DNA of 64,000 nucleotides from assembly GCF_018390555.1 (NCBI RefSeq), contig NZ_JAHBGB010000041.1:326590-390589 (forward strand), in the 5' to 3' direction. The notes beneath the pieces were generated by a model. That model saw only the letters and a list, made by a program, of their open reading frames with translations. It had not been told where the DNA came from and did not search any database. Below are positions 54,557-62,523 of this stretch, piece by piece. The position numbers were made by a program, and so were the translations under genes. Position 1 is the stretch's first letter; every line of letters begins with the position of its first letter. Source of the stretch: Ancylobacter oerskovii. GTDB taxonomy: Bacteria > Pseudomonadota > Alphaproteobacteria > Rhizobiales > Xanthobacteraceae.

Positions 54557-54654
54557 GTGCGGCAACGTGATTGGCGTTGCGTTGCCGTCGCCCTCCTTGG
54601 GCGTTTCCTCCCTAGACTTGGGCCGCTCCTCCGGGACGCGGCCCTTTCTTTTTT
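54557..54654 (+). ncRNA. anti-SD small RNA, copy 2
   Basis: This is about 98 nt with the same architecture as copy 1. CGGCAAC (54560-54566) pairs with GTTGCCG (54581-54587); the loop again holds GATTGGCGT, as in copies 1 and 3. The identical 39-nt core with two CCUCC motifs runs from 54590 to 54628. A terminator stem (54620-54626 and 54638-54644) is followed by TTTCTTTTTT. The stem arms differ from copy 1 but remain paired, which is compensatory change and argues for selection on RNA structure. Confidence 0.75.
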
Positions 54655-54988
54655 GGGCGTCCGGGCATCTCGGGCCGGATGAGGGGCGTACCTCCCCGAT
54701 CGCTGCGCGGCCCTCATGGCGGCGGCCCCGGCTCGGCTCGCTCGCGCCGGCACCGCTCCCCGGCAACCTCCGCATTTCACGCCATGATCCGCCGCCCTGC
54801 TGGCGGCATCAAGCGTCGGTCTCGCCCTCGATGGATTGACGTGCGGGCCGATAGGCGCGCCGAGCCGCCCTGCGATGGCGGTGATGACGGCGGTGGTGAT
54901 AGCGGTGGCTGCGACGGTGGCTGCGGCGACATGCGCCGTGGCCGGATGCCCGCGCTCATCTCCCGTGTTTCGCGGCAGGGCAGGGGAA

Positions 54989-55750
54989 CAGCCTCGGCTG
55001 GACCGAGCACGGGCGCGTATCGAGCCGCTGCTGCCGCGTGGTCGCAAGAGCGCCCACCGGGTTGACGACCGCCGGGTGATCTCCGGCATCGTCCACATGC
55101 TGAAGAGCGGCACGCGCCGGCGGGATTGTCCGCCCGAGTTCGGGCTGCACACGCTTCAACCGGTGGAGCCGACACGGGCTCCAGCTGAAGATGTCCGAGG
55201 CTCTGGCCGGTCATGGCGGCATTTTCGATGGAGCGGCGACTGACGCCGTCCACGTCAAGGCGCCCTCTCGGTGGCGGGCGCAAAAGGGAGATTCGCCCAA
55301 GCCACAGGTCGCTCCCGCGGTGGCCGCACGACCGGGCTGCATGGCCTGGTCGACGCGTGCGGACGCCCGCGCGCTGCCGCTCGGCGCCGGCGGCATAAAC
55401 GACATCGGCATGGCCGAGGCTCTGGTCCAGGCCGTCGGCCCGTTCCGCCGCCTGCTCGCAGACAGGGAGCATGACGCTCATCATTTCCGCCTGCCGCCTG
55501 CCGCCTGCCGCCTGCCGCCTGCCGCCTGCCGCCTGCCGCCTGCCGCCTGCCGGCGAGGCATCAAGGCCGTCATTCCCTCCACCACCTCTCGTGAGACCGC
55601 AATCCTCCCGCGACATCAGGGCCTGCAAGGATCGCCGCCGCGTCGAGCGCATGTGGGGCAGGCTCGAGGATTTCGGGCGCGTCGCTACACGCGACGGCAA
55701 ACCCGCCAGCAACGGCCTCTCCGGTGCCCTCATCGCAGCAGCCTGTGCTT
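54989..55750 (+). pseudogene. remnant of an IS5-family transposase
   Basis: Translated pieces in different frames resemble one transposase of the IS5 group (IS427-like, DUF4096 plus DDE domain). The N-terminal part RIEPLLPRG to RRVISGIVHMLKSGTRRRD lies at about 54989-55153. The first catalytic-Asp block GAATDAVHVKAPSRWRAQK is at about 55191-55300. GRSRGGRTTGLHGLVDACGRP runs to about 55370. LLADREHDAHHF, with the second Asp, is near 55450-55486. The Glu block RRVERMWGRLEDFGRVATR and the end AAACAYWL are at about 55651-55750. Each step needs a frameshift, so the gene is dead. I did not find its terminal repeats. Confidence 0.8.
55487..55549. repeat. nine tandem copies of CCGCCTG
   Basis: The 7-nt unit CCGCCTG is repeated nine times without error (63 bases) inside the transposase remnant, between the second Asp block and the Glu block. 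A 7-base unit shifts the reading frame with every gain or loss. Confidence 0.95.
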
Positions 55751-55884
55751 ACTGGCTCAGTCGAGTCCGCACCCTAGGCCGGCGCAGCGGTCGCTATGGC
55801 GATGTCGTCATTGCGCGGAGCATGTAGCGGGCAGCCATTCTGTGGAAGACGAGGCCGTGGGGCCCTCTATCGGCCTCGCCCGGA

Positions 55885-56690
55885 CACGGGATCGGGCCAC
55901 GATATGTGGCCACGCCTCCCACCCTTCCGTGCTGTGCTGGTGCCGGACGACGCCTTCGTCATACCGGGGGAACAGGATGGCGCCTGCCGCTCCGGGGATA
56001 TCTTCTTCTTCGTCCGGCGTCGGCGTTGCTGCCCGGCGGTAAGGCCAGCGCTCGACGGTCGTTGCCCATCGCCCGACGGTCGGTGCCGATCGCCCGGCGG
56101 CCGTTGCTCATCGCCCGGGGAGATCCCAGCGTGGCGGAGGCGGTTTCCCGACGGCTTCCTGCTGCCCTCCGGTACGTGGCGGCGGTGGTTCCGGCCCGCT
56201 CCCGCAGCGGTCTCGCCCAAGCTCGGGATATGGCCGCTCCTCCTGCACTTCCGCGCGGTCCAGGGCACGGGCGAGCCCCGTCATCGCCGCGAGGCAGGAT
56301 GGCGCCAGCATCCGGGGCGCCAGCGCCCGGTGGTCGATGCCTGCCGTTCCGACAGGCTTCCGCGTGGCGCAAGGCGGTTTCCCAGTTGCTTCCTGCTGCA
56401 CCCCGGTACGTGGCGCCGGTGGTTCCGGCTCGCGCCGGCAGCGGCCTCACCCAAGCTCGGGATATAGCCGCTCCTCCTGCACTGCCGCGCTGTCTTGGGT
56501 AGGGCACCGTCACCGGCATCCTTGCGGAGCAGAATGGCGTCAGCATCCGGGGGCGCCTGCGCCCGGTGGTCGCTGCCTGCCGCTCGGACAGGCTTCCGCG
56601 TCGCGCGAGGGCGGTCTCCCCGGCGACGTCCTGCTGCACCCCGGTACGCGGCGCGAGTGACTCCCGCTTCGCTCCGGCAGGAGGTGCGCG
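55885..56690. repeat. long imperfect tandem repeats (~235 nt) with nested 21-nt repeats
   Basis: Landmarks recur at intervals of 234 and 237 bases: CGGTTTCCCGACGGCTTCCT at 56141, a variant at 56375 and another at 56612; GCAGGATGGCG at 56294 and GCAGAATGGCG at 56529. The first copy is longer because it contains three 21-nt units (CGACGGTCGTTGCCCATCGCC and variants) at 56053-56115. Both main spacings are multiples of three and long open frames cross the repeats on both strands, but none looks like a known protein. Confidence 0.75.
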
Positions 56691-56720
56691 TCGTCCCGCC
56701 CGCCCGGCGTCACGCGGGCG

Positions 56721-56759
56721 CAAAACAAAAGGCCGGAACGGTTCGTCGCCGTTCCGGCC
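56721..56759 (-). terminator. strong minus-strand intrinsic terminator
   Basis: GGCCGGAACGG (56731-56741) pairs perfectly with CCGTTCCGGCC (56749-56759). Read on the minus strand the stem is followed by TTTTGTTTTG. It would stop transcripts coming from higher coordinates, yet no minus-strand gene ends nearby: the closest ends at 57317. Confidence 0.7.
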
Positions 56760-56878
56760 ATCGCTCCGACGTGCGCGGCACGCATATCCCGCCATGGCGA
56801 GGACGTACCTACCGCGACAAATCAGCCACACCTGTCATTTGGTTGTATCTGGTATGCCAGAAAATGCTGCGTGCCGCC

Positions 56879-56907
56879 TTGATTAATTCGCAATGCGCAT
56901 CCATCTT
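56879..56907 (+). promoter_or_regulatory. promoter of sRNA copy 3
   Basis: TTGATT (56879-56884) and CATCTT (56902-56907), 17 bases apart, the same geometry as copies 1 and 2. Confidence 0.55.
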
Positions 56908-56913
56908 CTGTCT

Positions 56914-57010
56914 CGCACGCAGCGATTGGCGTCGCTCCGTGCAGCCCTCCTTGGGCGTTTCCTCCCTAGACTTGGGCCGCTCTCGTTCGCGTGAGCGGCC
57001 TCTTTCTTTT
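56914..57010 (+). ncRNA. anti-SD small RNA, copy 3
   Basis: This is about 97 nt. GCACG (56915-56919) pairs with CGTGC (56938-56942), enclosing AGCGA / TCGCT and the shared loop GATTGGCGT. The same 39-nt core runs from 56944 to 56982. The terminator stem GGCCGCT (56975-56981) and AGCGGCC (56994-57000) is followed by TCTTTCTTTT. Copy 3 lies 2.3 kb from copy 2, beyond the transposase remnant and the tandem repeats, and its 5' stem has diverged most while staying paired. Confidence 0.75.
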
Positions 57011-57162
57011 GTGCCTCCGGTCTCGATCCGGTGCGTGGCGGCTCTTCGCCGTCTCGCCGCTTTCCGGTCGATACCCTCGGCATGATGTCTCGCGACACCC
57101 GGAAGAAGGGCTAGCCGTTTCCGCATCGCGCCCCCGGCCACGGCGTCGCCGTCGTGGTACTG

Positions 57163-57180
57163 AAAATCCCGAAGCGGGAT
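57163..57180 (-). terminator. small hairpin after the amidohydrolase gene
   Basis: On the minus strand ATCCCG, a three-base loop and CGGGAT are followed by TTTC. It lies 137 bases downstream of the stop at 57317 and may end that transcript; the stem is short. Confidence 0.4.
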
Positions 57181-57316
57181 GGGGGAGCGCTCCGCCGGAA
57201 CCGAGCGTGCAGAATTCGTATATCTCTCATTCCCAAAATGCAAGGCTGTTCTGCGGCGTTTTGCGTCGTGCGATAAAAAATCGTCATCTCCGACGCAAGC
57301 CTTTGCAGGCGCAGAC

Positions 57317-58201
57317 TTATTCCGCCGCGGCGCGCGCGGCGGCCAGTTCGAGGTGCGGAATCGCCGTCAAGGCGCGGGCCACCGCGATGAGGTCGCGCTG
57401 CACATTGTCGAACTGCGGGCTGCGCTCATAGGTGCGTTCGTTCATGTAAAGCGCACGGTTGATCTCGATCTGGACGGCGTGCATGCCGGAGATCGGGTTG
57501 CCGTAATGCTCGGTGATGAAGCCGCCGGCATAGGGCTTGTTGCGCACCACCGAATAGCCGAGGCGCCGCAGCTCGCCTTCGATGCAGTCCGGGATCGATC
57601 CCGCGCAGCTGGTGCCGTAGCGGTCGCCGATCACCATGTCGACGCGGGCCCGCTCGTCGCGTCCGCCGCCGGAGGGCATGGAGTGGCAGTCGACCAGCAC
57701 CGCGATGCCGAAGCCGCGCTGCATCTGCACCATCTGCTGGCGCAGCGCGCGATGATAGGGCTTGTAATAGGCCTCGATGCGGGTCATCGCCTCATCGACG
57801 GGGATGCGCCGGCCATAGATTTCCTGCTGCTCGCCGACCACGCGGGCGATGGTGCCGAGCCCTCCCGACACCCGCATGGAGCGCGTATTGGCGTAGGGCG
57901 GCAGCCGCCCCTCGAACATGCGCGGGTCGAGCTCGTAGGGTTCGCGGTTCACGTCGAGATAGCAGCGCGGGAAATGCGCGCGCATGAACGCCATGCCGAG
58001 CCCGGTGACCGGGCGAATCAGCTCGTCGACCAGCGTGTCCTCCGAGCGCCGCAGCGTCGGCATGTCGAGCCGCACCTGGTCGAGAAAGGCGCGCGGGTAG
58101 ATGACGCCGCTATGGGGGGAATTGAACAGGAACGGCGCGGCGAAAGGATTGGGCTCCACGACCTCGAAGGCCGGATCTATCGTCTCCGATATGATCGCCA
58201 T
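57317..58201 (-). CDS. N-formylglutamate amidohydrolase family protein
   Basis: The 294-residue product is full length for this zinc-dependent amidohydrolase family, whose HutG-type members release formate from N-formylglutamate in histidine breakdown. Visible motifs are FNSPHSGVIYPR near the N-terminus, a central CYLDVNREPYELDPRMFEGRLPPYANTRS, VDCHSMPSGG and NKPYAGGFITEHYG, which hold the metal and substrate residues. No other hut genes are in the window, so a different N-acyl substrate is possible. It is divergent from cpdR. Confidence 0.9.
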   Translation of the reverse strand: MAIISETIDPAFEVVEPNPFAAPFLFNSPHSGVIYPRAFLDQVRLDMPTLRRSEDTLVDELIRPVTGLGMAFMRAHFPRCYLDVNREPYELDPRMFEGRLPPYANTRSMRVSGGLGTIARVVGEQQEIYGRRIPVDEAMTRIEAYYKPYHRALRQQMVQMQRGFGIAVLVDCHSMPSGGGRDERARVDMVIGDRYGTSCAGSIPDCIEGELRRLGYSVVRNKPYAGGFITEHYGNPISGMHAVQIEINRALYMNERTYERSPQFDNVQRDLIAVARALTAIPHLELAAARAAAE

Positions 58202-58446
58202 ATGCCCGTCCGCCGGCTTCCCTCTGCGGCGCGCTCTGGAGCGGCGCGCCTGTCATCTATCTGTCTAACACGCGCATGATGCCGGTGGAACGGTCGGCAA
58301 TGTTTCAGAAAGCACGTATCGTTCACAGCCGCGTGGATTCACGATGTGCTAACAGCCGGCACGGTACCCGATAGGCGAAACATGCGGAGAGTGTTCCGGC
58401 GAGCGACCCGTGCCCGAGGCGCGCTCCCGAATCCGAGGTGACGTCG

Positions 58447-58806
58447 ATGCTGAAGATCCTGCTGGCCGAAGACGACAACGACATGCGCCGCTTCCTGGTG
58501 AAGGCGCTGCAGAATGCCGGCTATTCGGTCATATCGTTCGACAATGGCCGCTCGGCCTATGATCGGTTGCGCGAGGAGCCGTTCGAGTTGCTGCTGACCG
58601 ATATCGTGATGCCGGAGATGGACGGCATCGAGCTCGCCCGCAAGGCGACCGAGCTCGACCCGGACATCAAGGTGATGTTCATCACCGGTTTCGCGGCGGT
58701 GGCGCTCAATGCCGACAGCCAGGCGCCGAAGGATGCGAAGATCCTGTCGAAGCCCTTCCATCTGCGCGATCTCGTCAACGAGGTCGGCAAGATGCTGGCG
58801 GCCTGA
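58447..58806 (+). CDS. cpdR: single-domain response regulator, CpdR type
   Basis: CpdR controls ClpXP localisation and proteolysis in alphaproteobacterial cell cycles; it acts unphosphorylated and is silenced by phosphorylation through the CckA-ChpT relay. The 119-residue receiver domain has the acidic pair AEDDNDM, the phospho-acceptor Asp52 in LLTDIVMPEMDG, the CpdR-specific VMFITGFAAVALNADSQ and Lys in LSKPFHL. The start at 58447 has GAGGTG 6 bases before it. The C-terminus ends in AA (KMLAA), as in Caulobacter CpdR, where that end is part of its own degradation signal. Confidence 0.93.
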   Translation: MLKILLAEDDNDMRRFLVKALQNAGYSVISFDNGRSAYDRLREEPFELLLTDIVMPEMDGIELARKATELDPDIKVMFITGFAAVALNADSQAPKDAKILSKPFHLRDLVNEVGKMLAA

Positions 58807-58888
58807 TGCCGGCGGCCTGAGGTCGCGTCGCTCGCCCGGGATCGCGCCGCCGTCCCCAGGCCGTTGCCCCCCGCCGCGCGCGGGGCGC

Positions 58889-58916
58889 TTGCGCGGCGCG
58901 CGGCTTGTGGTTATAG
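58889..58916 (+). promoter_or_regulatory. candidate promoter of tRNA-Val
   Basis: TTGCGC (58889-58894) and TTATAG (58911-58916) are separated by 16 bases, 38 bases ahead of the tRNA. It is a plausible sigma-70 site for the tRNA gene. Confidence 0.4.
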
Positions 58917-58954
58917 GGGTGCCCGCCGGGTCGCCCCGGCATCCCGGACGGAAT

Positions 58955-59029
58955 GGGCGCGTAGCTCAGCGGGAGAGCACCTCGTTGACATCGAGGGGGT
59001 CACAGGTTCAATCCCTGTCGCGCCCACCA
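58955..59029 (+). tRNA. tRNA-Val (anticodon GAC)
   Basis: The 75-nt cloverleaf starts GGGCGCG, has the D arm GCTCAGCGGGAGAGC, the anticodon arm CTCG-TTGACAT-CGAG with anticodon GAC, and the T arm ACAGG-TTCAATC-CCTGT. It closes with CGCGCCC and the encoded ACCA end. The acceptor stem pairs perfectly. It decodes GUC and GUU. No attachment-site repeat of the tRNA 3' end was found elsewhere in the window. Confidence 0.97.
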
Positions 59030-59271
59030 TTCCGAACCTGATCGCCCCGATCGTTCAGCCCGACCCGGACCCGTCCCGCAGATGGCGAGCGGCGGTCGCC
59101 CAACGCTGTCATTGAAAACCGGCCCGGCATGCGGCGGCCCGCGCGAGGAGGCGTCCTCGCCCGCCCGTGCGAAGATCAGTCCGGCCGCCATGCGGTTATC
59201 ATGCGCCTCGATGAAACTAAAACGCCGCTCCCGCATTGAAGGAACAATTCAATACTCATCGGGAGGTGCTG

Positions 59272-59541
59272 ATGATTTCGAGGAAGCTTGTCATTGCTGC
59301 ACTCGCCGCCATGGTTGCCCTGCCGGTCGTCACGACCGTGAAGGTATATGCCACGACCACCGCGGTCGGTCCGTTGCCGGCCATCGGCAGCGAGGAGCAG
59401 AAGGAGGTGCGCGAGCGTGAGCGCGTGCGTCGCCAGCAGGTCCGCCAGAACAGCCATAACGGCCTGTTCGAGCCGATCTTCGCCCCGCTGTACAAGGGCT
59501 ACAATTCGCCGGGCCAGAAGGTGAAGCGCACCTTCGATTGA
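59272..59541 (+). CDS. small exported protein of unknown function
   Basis: The 89-residue product starts at 59272 with GGGAGGTGCT ahead of the ATG. A hydrophobic signal (MISRKLVIAALAAMVALPVVTTV) leads to a region rich in Glu and Arg (SEEQKEVRERERVRRQQVRQ), a probable helix, and a Tyr/Pro tail (YKGYNSPGQKVKRTFD). I do not recognise it. It is free-standing between tRNA-Val and a convergent phosphatase gene. Confidence 0.7.
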   Translation: MISRKLVIAALAAMVALPVVTTVKVYATTTAVGPLPAIGSEEQKEVRERERVRRQQVRQNSHNGLFEPIFAPLYKGYNSPGQKVKRTFD

Positions 59542-59591
59542 GGAGGGCGCTTGCTTCCCGGCGTCTGCGAGGACGATGCGGGGACGAGGGA

Positions 59592-60380
59592 TCAGGTGCA
59601 GCCGGAACCGGCGGGCAGCGGCTCCTTCGTCCCCCAGTCGTTCGAGGGAAGCCCGGCATAGGGCGGCGCGAAGTCCTGCCGCACCACTTTCAGGCGCGCC
59701 GGCACCTCGGCGTCCGGCCGGTCATAATCCAGTATCCAGAAGAAGTTGAAGTTCGAATCCGGCCAGGTGACGGGCACCGTGCCCGGCCACAGGCTGGGCC
59801 GGCCGTTCGGCGCGTTCACGATGTTCCAGGGCTTGATCTCGGCCAGTCGCAGCAATTGCCGCAGCGTCGCCTTCTCGCCGGGAAACTCGGCTTCCAGTGC
59901 CGCGCTGGCGATATGGAAATGCTCCCACACCATCACCACCGTCTTGCCGTGCCAGCGCGGATTGTCCATCAGGTCGCGCACCACCGCCTGGTTCACCTTG
60001 TTCAGCCTGGCATTGAAGGGGCGGGTGTTGCGGATCGGCTCATAGGCGATCGGCGGCGCCACCGGCTTCATCCCCCAGGCGGCGAGGATCGGCCGCGCGG
60101 TTTCCAGCGTGTGCAGCGTCATCACCAGGAAAGCCGCCGGCGGGTCGCCGGCGATCAGGCTCCTCGGGTTCGACGGCGAAAGATACTGCGCCGCCAGCGC
60201 CCGTGCCCGCTCCTTGCCGGTGCTGCACAGGGCGAGCGGCCCGGCCTTCTCGCCATGGCGCACGATGATGAGACGCCTGGGTGCCGCCTCCGCGGCCGGC
60301 GGCGCCAAGGCCAGCATGCCTGCCAACATGCCCGCCAGCGCCACGGCCTGCGCGAGAAGGAAGGCGGCGGCGCGGATCAT
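59592..60380 (-). CDS. exported histidine phosphatase superfamily protein
   Basis: The 262-residue product has a signal peptide (MIRAAAFLLAQAVALAGMLAGMLALAPPAAEA). The histidine-phosphatase RHG motif follows immediately in LIIVRHGEKAG; His is the phosphoryl acceptor. A second histidine in VWEHFHIA may complete the site. The C-terminal region has NFFWILDYDRPDAEVPA. It is probably periplasmic, with unknown substrate. The start at 60380 is chosen for the signal peptide. Confidence 0.82.
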   Translation of the reverse strand: MIRAAAFLLAQAVALAGMLAGMLALAPPAAEAAPRRLIIVRHGEKAGPLALCSTGKERARALAAQYLSPSNPRSLIAGDPPAAFLVMTLHTLETARPILAAWGMKPVAPPIAYEPIRNTRPFNARLNKVNQAVVRDLMDNPRWHGKTVVMVWEHFHIASAALEAEFPGEKATLRQLLRLAEIKPWNIVNAPNGRPSLWPGTVPVTWPDSNFNFFWILDYDRPDAEVPARLKVVRQDFAPPYAGLPSNDWGTKEPLPAGSGCT

Positions 60381-60543
60381 CGAAAACCCCTGTCGGTGCG
60401 AGCGGCGGCGGTGCCGCGTCACCATGGGCTGCCGCCGGAAGCCGATCAAGGGGATGATCAAGACCGCGTGCGCCGCGCATTGATCGCGCCCGCTTCGGCA
60501 CGATATCACTGCTCCCTGAAAGCAATGTCCCGTCGGAGTCGCC

Positions 60544-62382
60544 ATGTTCCCCCGCCAGACCCGCCTTCCCGCCCTGTCTCCCGCCTCGGAAGGGGGCGCC
60601 GCGCTCGGCAAGCTGCCGCAATGGGATCTCTCCGATCTCTATCCCGGCATGGACTCGCCGGAGCTGAAGGCGGATCTGGAGCGTGCCCGGTCCGAATGCG
60701 ACGAATTCGAGCAGGCCTATAAGGGGCGGCTCGCCGCCCTGCTCGACGGCGCCGATGCCGGCGGCGAGATGGCCAGGGCGCTGAAGCGTTACGAGGGCGT
60801 CGAGGAACTGCTCGGCCGGCTCTATTCCTATGCCGGCCTGGTCTATTCCGGCGACACCACCGATTCGGTGCGCGCCAAGTTCTATGGCGACGTGCAGGAG
60901 AAGCTCACCGAGGCCTCCACCCACCTGCTGTTCTTCTCGCTGGAGCTCAACCGGCTCGACGACGCGAAGATGGAGGCCGCGCTGGCCGATCCCGCCTTCG
61001 GCCATTTCCGGCCCTGGATCGACGATGTGCGCGCCGAGAAGCCCTACCAGCTCGAGGACCGCATCGAGCAGCTGTTCCACGAGAAGGGCGTCACCTCGCG
61101 CGGCGGCTGGAACCGGCTGTTCGACGAGACCATCGCCGGGCTGCGATTCGAGGTGGAGGGCCGGAGCCTGCCGCTCGAGCCGACGCTGAACTATCTCGCC
61201 GAGCCGGAGGAGGCCCGGCGCAAGGCCGGCGCCGAGGCGCTCGCCAAGGTGTTCGGCGAGAATCTGCGGCTGTTCACGCTGATCACCAACACGCTCGCCA
61301 AGGACAAGGACATCTCCGATCGCTGGCGCGGTTTCGAGGACATCGCGGATTCCCGCCACCTCGCCAACCGCGTCGAGCGCGAGGTGGTCGACGCGCTGGT
61401 CTCCTCGGTGCATGCGGCCTATCCGCGGCTGTCGCACCGCTACTACAAGCTGAAGGCCAAGTGGTTCGGCAAGGACAAGCTGGAATATTGGGACCGCAAC
61501 GCGCCGCTGCCCAAGGTCGAGACCAAGGCCATCGCCTGGGACGAGGCGCGCGACACGGTGCTCGGCGCCTATTCCGCCTTTTCCCCGCGCATGGCCGACA
61601 TCGCCCGCGACTTCTTCGACAAGAGCTGGATCGACGCCGGCGTGCGGCCGGGCAAGGCGACGGGCGCCTTCGCCCACCCTACCGTGCCCTCGGTGCATCC
61701 CTATGTGCTGCTCAACTACATGGGCAAGCCGCGCGACGTGATGACGCTCGCCCATGAGCTCGGCCACGGCGTGCACCAGGTGCTGGCCGGCCCCAATGGC
61801 GCGCTGATGGCGCCGACGCCGCTCACCCTCGCCGAGACCGCCTCGGTGTTCGGCGAGATGCTCACCTTCCGCAAGCTGCTCGACGCCGCCCCCGACAAGG
61901 CGGCGCGCAAGGCGATGCTGGCCTCGAAGGTCGAGGACATGATCAACACGGTGGTCCGCCAGATCGCCTTCTATACCTTCGAGCGGCGCATCCACACCGA
62001 GCGCAAGTCCGGCGAGCTCACCGCCGAGCGCATCTGCGAGATCTGGATGGACGTGCAGGCGACCAGCCTCGGCGAGGGCATCCATCTCGGCCCGGGCTAC
62101 GAGAACTACTGGGTCTATATCGGCCACTTCATCCATTCGCCCTTCTATGTCTATGCCTACGCCTTCGGTGATTGCCTGGTGAACTCGCTCTACGCGGTCT
62201 ACGAGAACGCCGCCGAGGGCTTTGCCGAGCGCTATCTCGCCATGCTGGCGGCGGGCGGCACCAAGCATCACTCCGAGCTCCTGAAGCCCTTCGGCCTCGA
62301 TGCGCGCGACCCGGCCTTCTGGCAGACCGGCCTCAACCTCATCGACCGCATGATCGGCGAGCTGGAGGCGATGGAAGGCTGA
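60544..62382 (+). CDS. pepF: M3 family oligoendopeptidase
   Basis: PepF is a cytoplasmic zinc peptidase of the thimet family that degrades oligopeptides of about 7-17 residues. The 612-residue product has the HExGH motif LAHELGHGVHQ (His404, Glu405, His408), with the downstream TASVFGEMLTFRKLL supplying the third ligand. WDLSDLYPGMDSPELKADLE near the N-terminus is a PepF signature. The start at 60544 gives MFPRQTRLPAL. It is followed by the DUF3445 gene after 141 bases. Confidence 0.95.
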   Translation: MFPRQTRLPALSPASEGGAALGKLPQWDLSDLYPGMDSPELKADLERARSECDEFEQAYKGRLAALLDGADAGGEMARALKRYEGVEELLGRLYSYAGLVYSGDTTDSVRAKFYGDVQEKLTEASTHLLFFSLELNRLDDAKMEAALADPAFGHFRPWIDDVRAEKPYQLEDRIEQLFHEKGVTSRGGWNRLFDETIAGLRFEVEGRSLPLEPTLNYLAEPEEARRKAGAEALAKVFGENLRLFTLITNTLAKDKDISDRWRGFEDIADSRHLANRVEREVVDALVSSVHAAYPRLSHRYYKLKAKWFGKDKLEYWDRNAPLPKVETKAIAWDEARDTVLGAYSAFSPRMADIARDFFDKSWIDAGVRPGKATGAFAHPTVPSVHPYVLLNYMGKPRDVMTLAHELGHGVHQVLAGPNGALMAPTPLTLAETASVFGEMLTFRKLLDAAPDKAARKAMLASKVEDMINTVVRQIAFYTFERRIHTERKSGELTAERICEIWMDVQATSLGEGIHLGPGYENYWVYIGHFIHSPFYVYAYAFGDCLVNSLYAVYENAAEGFAERYLAMLAAGGTKHHSELLKPFGLDARDPAFWQTGLNLIDRMIGELEAMEG

Positions 62383-62523
62383 GGCGGCCGGCCTCGCGCG
62401 GGCATCTCGCGCGGGGCCCGGCGGTCCGGCCGGGGCGTCGCCGGCGGGGGCGTGCTTGCATTTTAGGCTTGCCGGCGAGGCGGTCACTGGCCGACAAAGA
62501 AGCGTCATCGCCGGGAAGCCTTC

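Larger units (their letters stand above)
54065..57316. other. gene-poor repeat-rich island (3.25 kb)
   Basis: Between hisN and the N-formylglutamate amidohydrolase gene there is no intact gene. I see three plus-strand sRNA-like elements (54205-54303, 54557-54654, 56914-57010), a frameshifted IS5-type transposase remnant (54989-55750), a heptanucleotide repeat and long imperfect tandem repeats. The many open frames of 60-290 codons are mutually overlapping and carry no signatures. The mix points to DNA acquired or decayed through insertion events. Confidence 0.7.

Noticed and set aside
55487..55549. CRISPR array
   Set aside because: The units are only 7 bases and perfectly contiguous; there are no spacers and no cas genes nearby.
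55959..56831. A 290-codon minus-strand gene in the repeat region
   Set aside because: It crosses the strong minus-strand terminator and the tandem repeats, has Arg/Gly/Ala/Pro-rich composition and no signature. I keep the possibility as a finding only.
58955..59029. tRNA-Val as an integration site
   Set aside because: No integrase gene and no direct repeat of the tRNA 3' end were found in the window; the island lies on the other side of cpdR, about 1.6 kb away.
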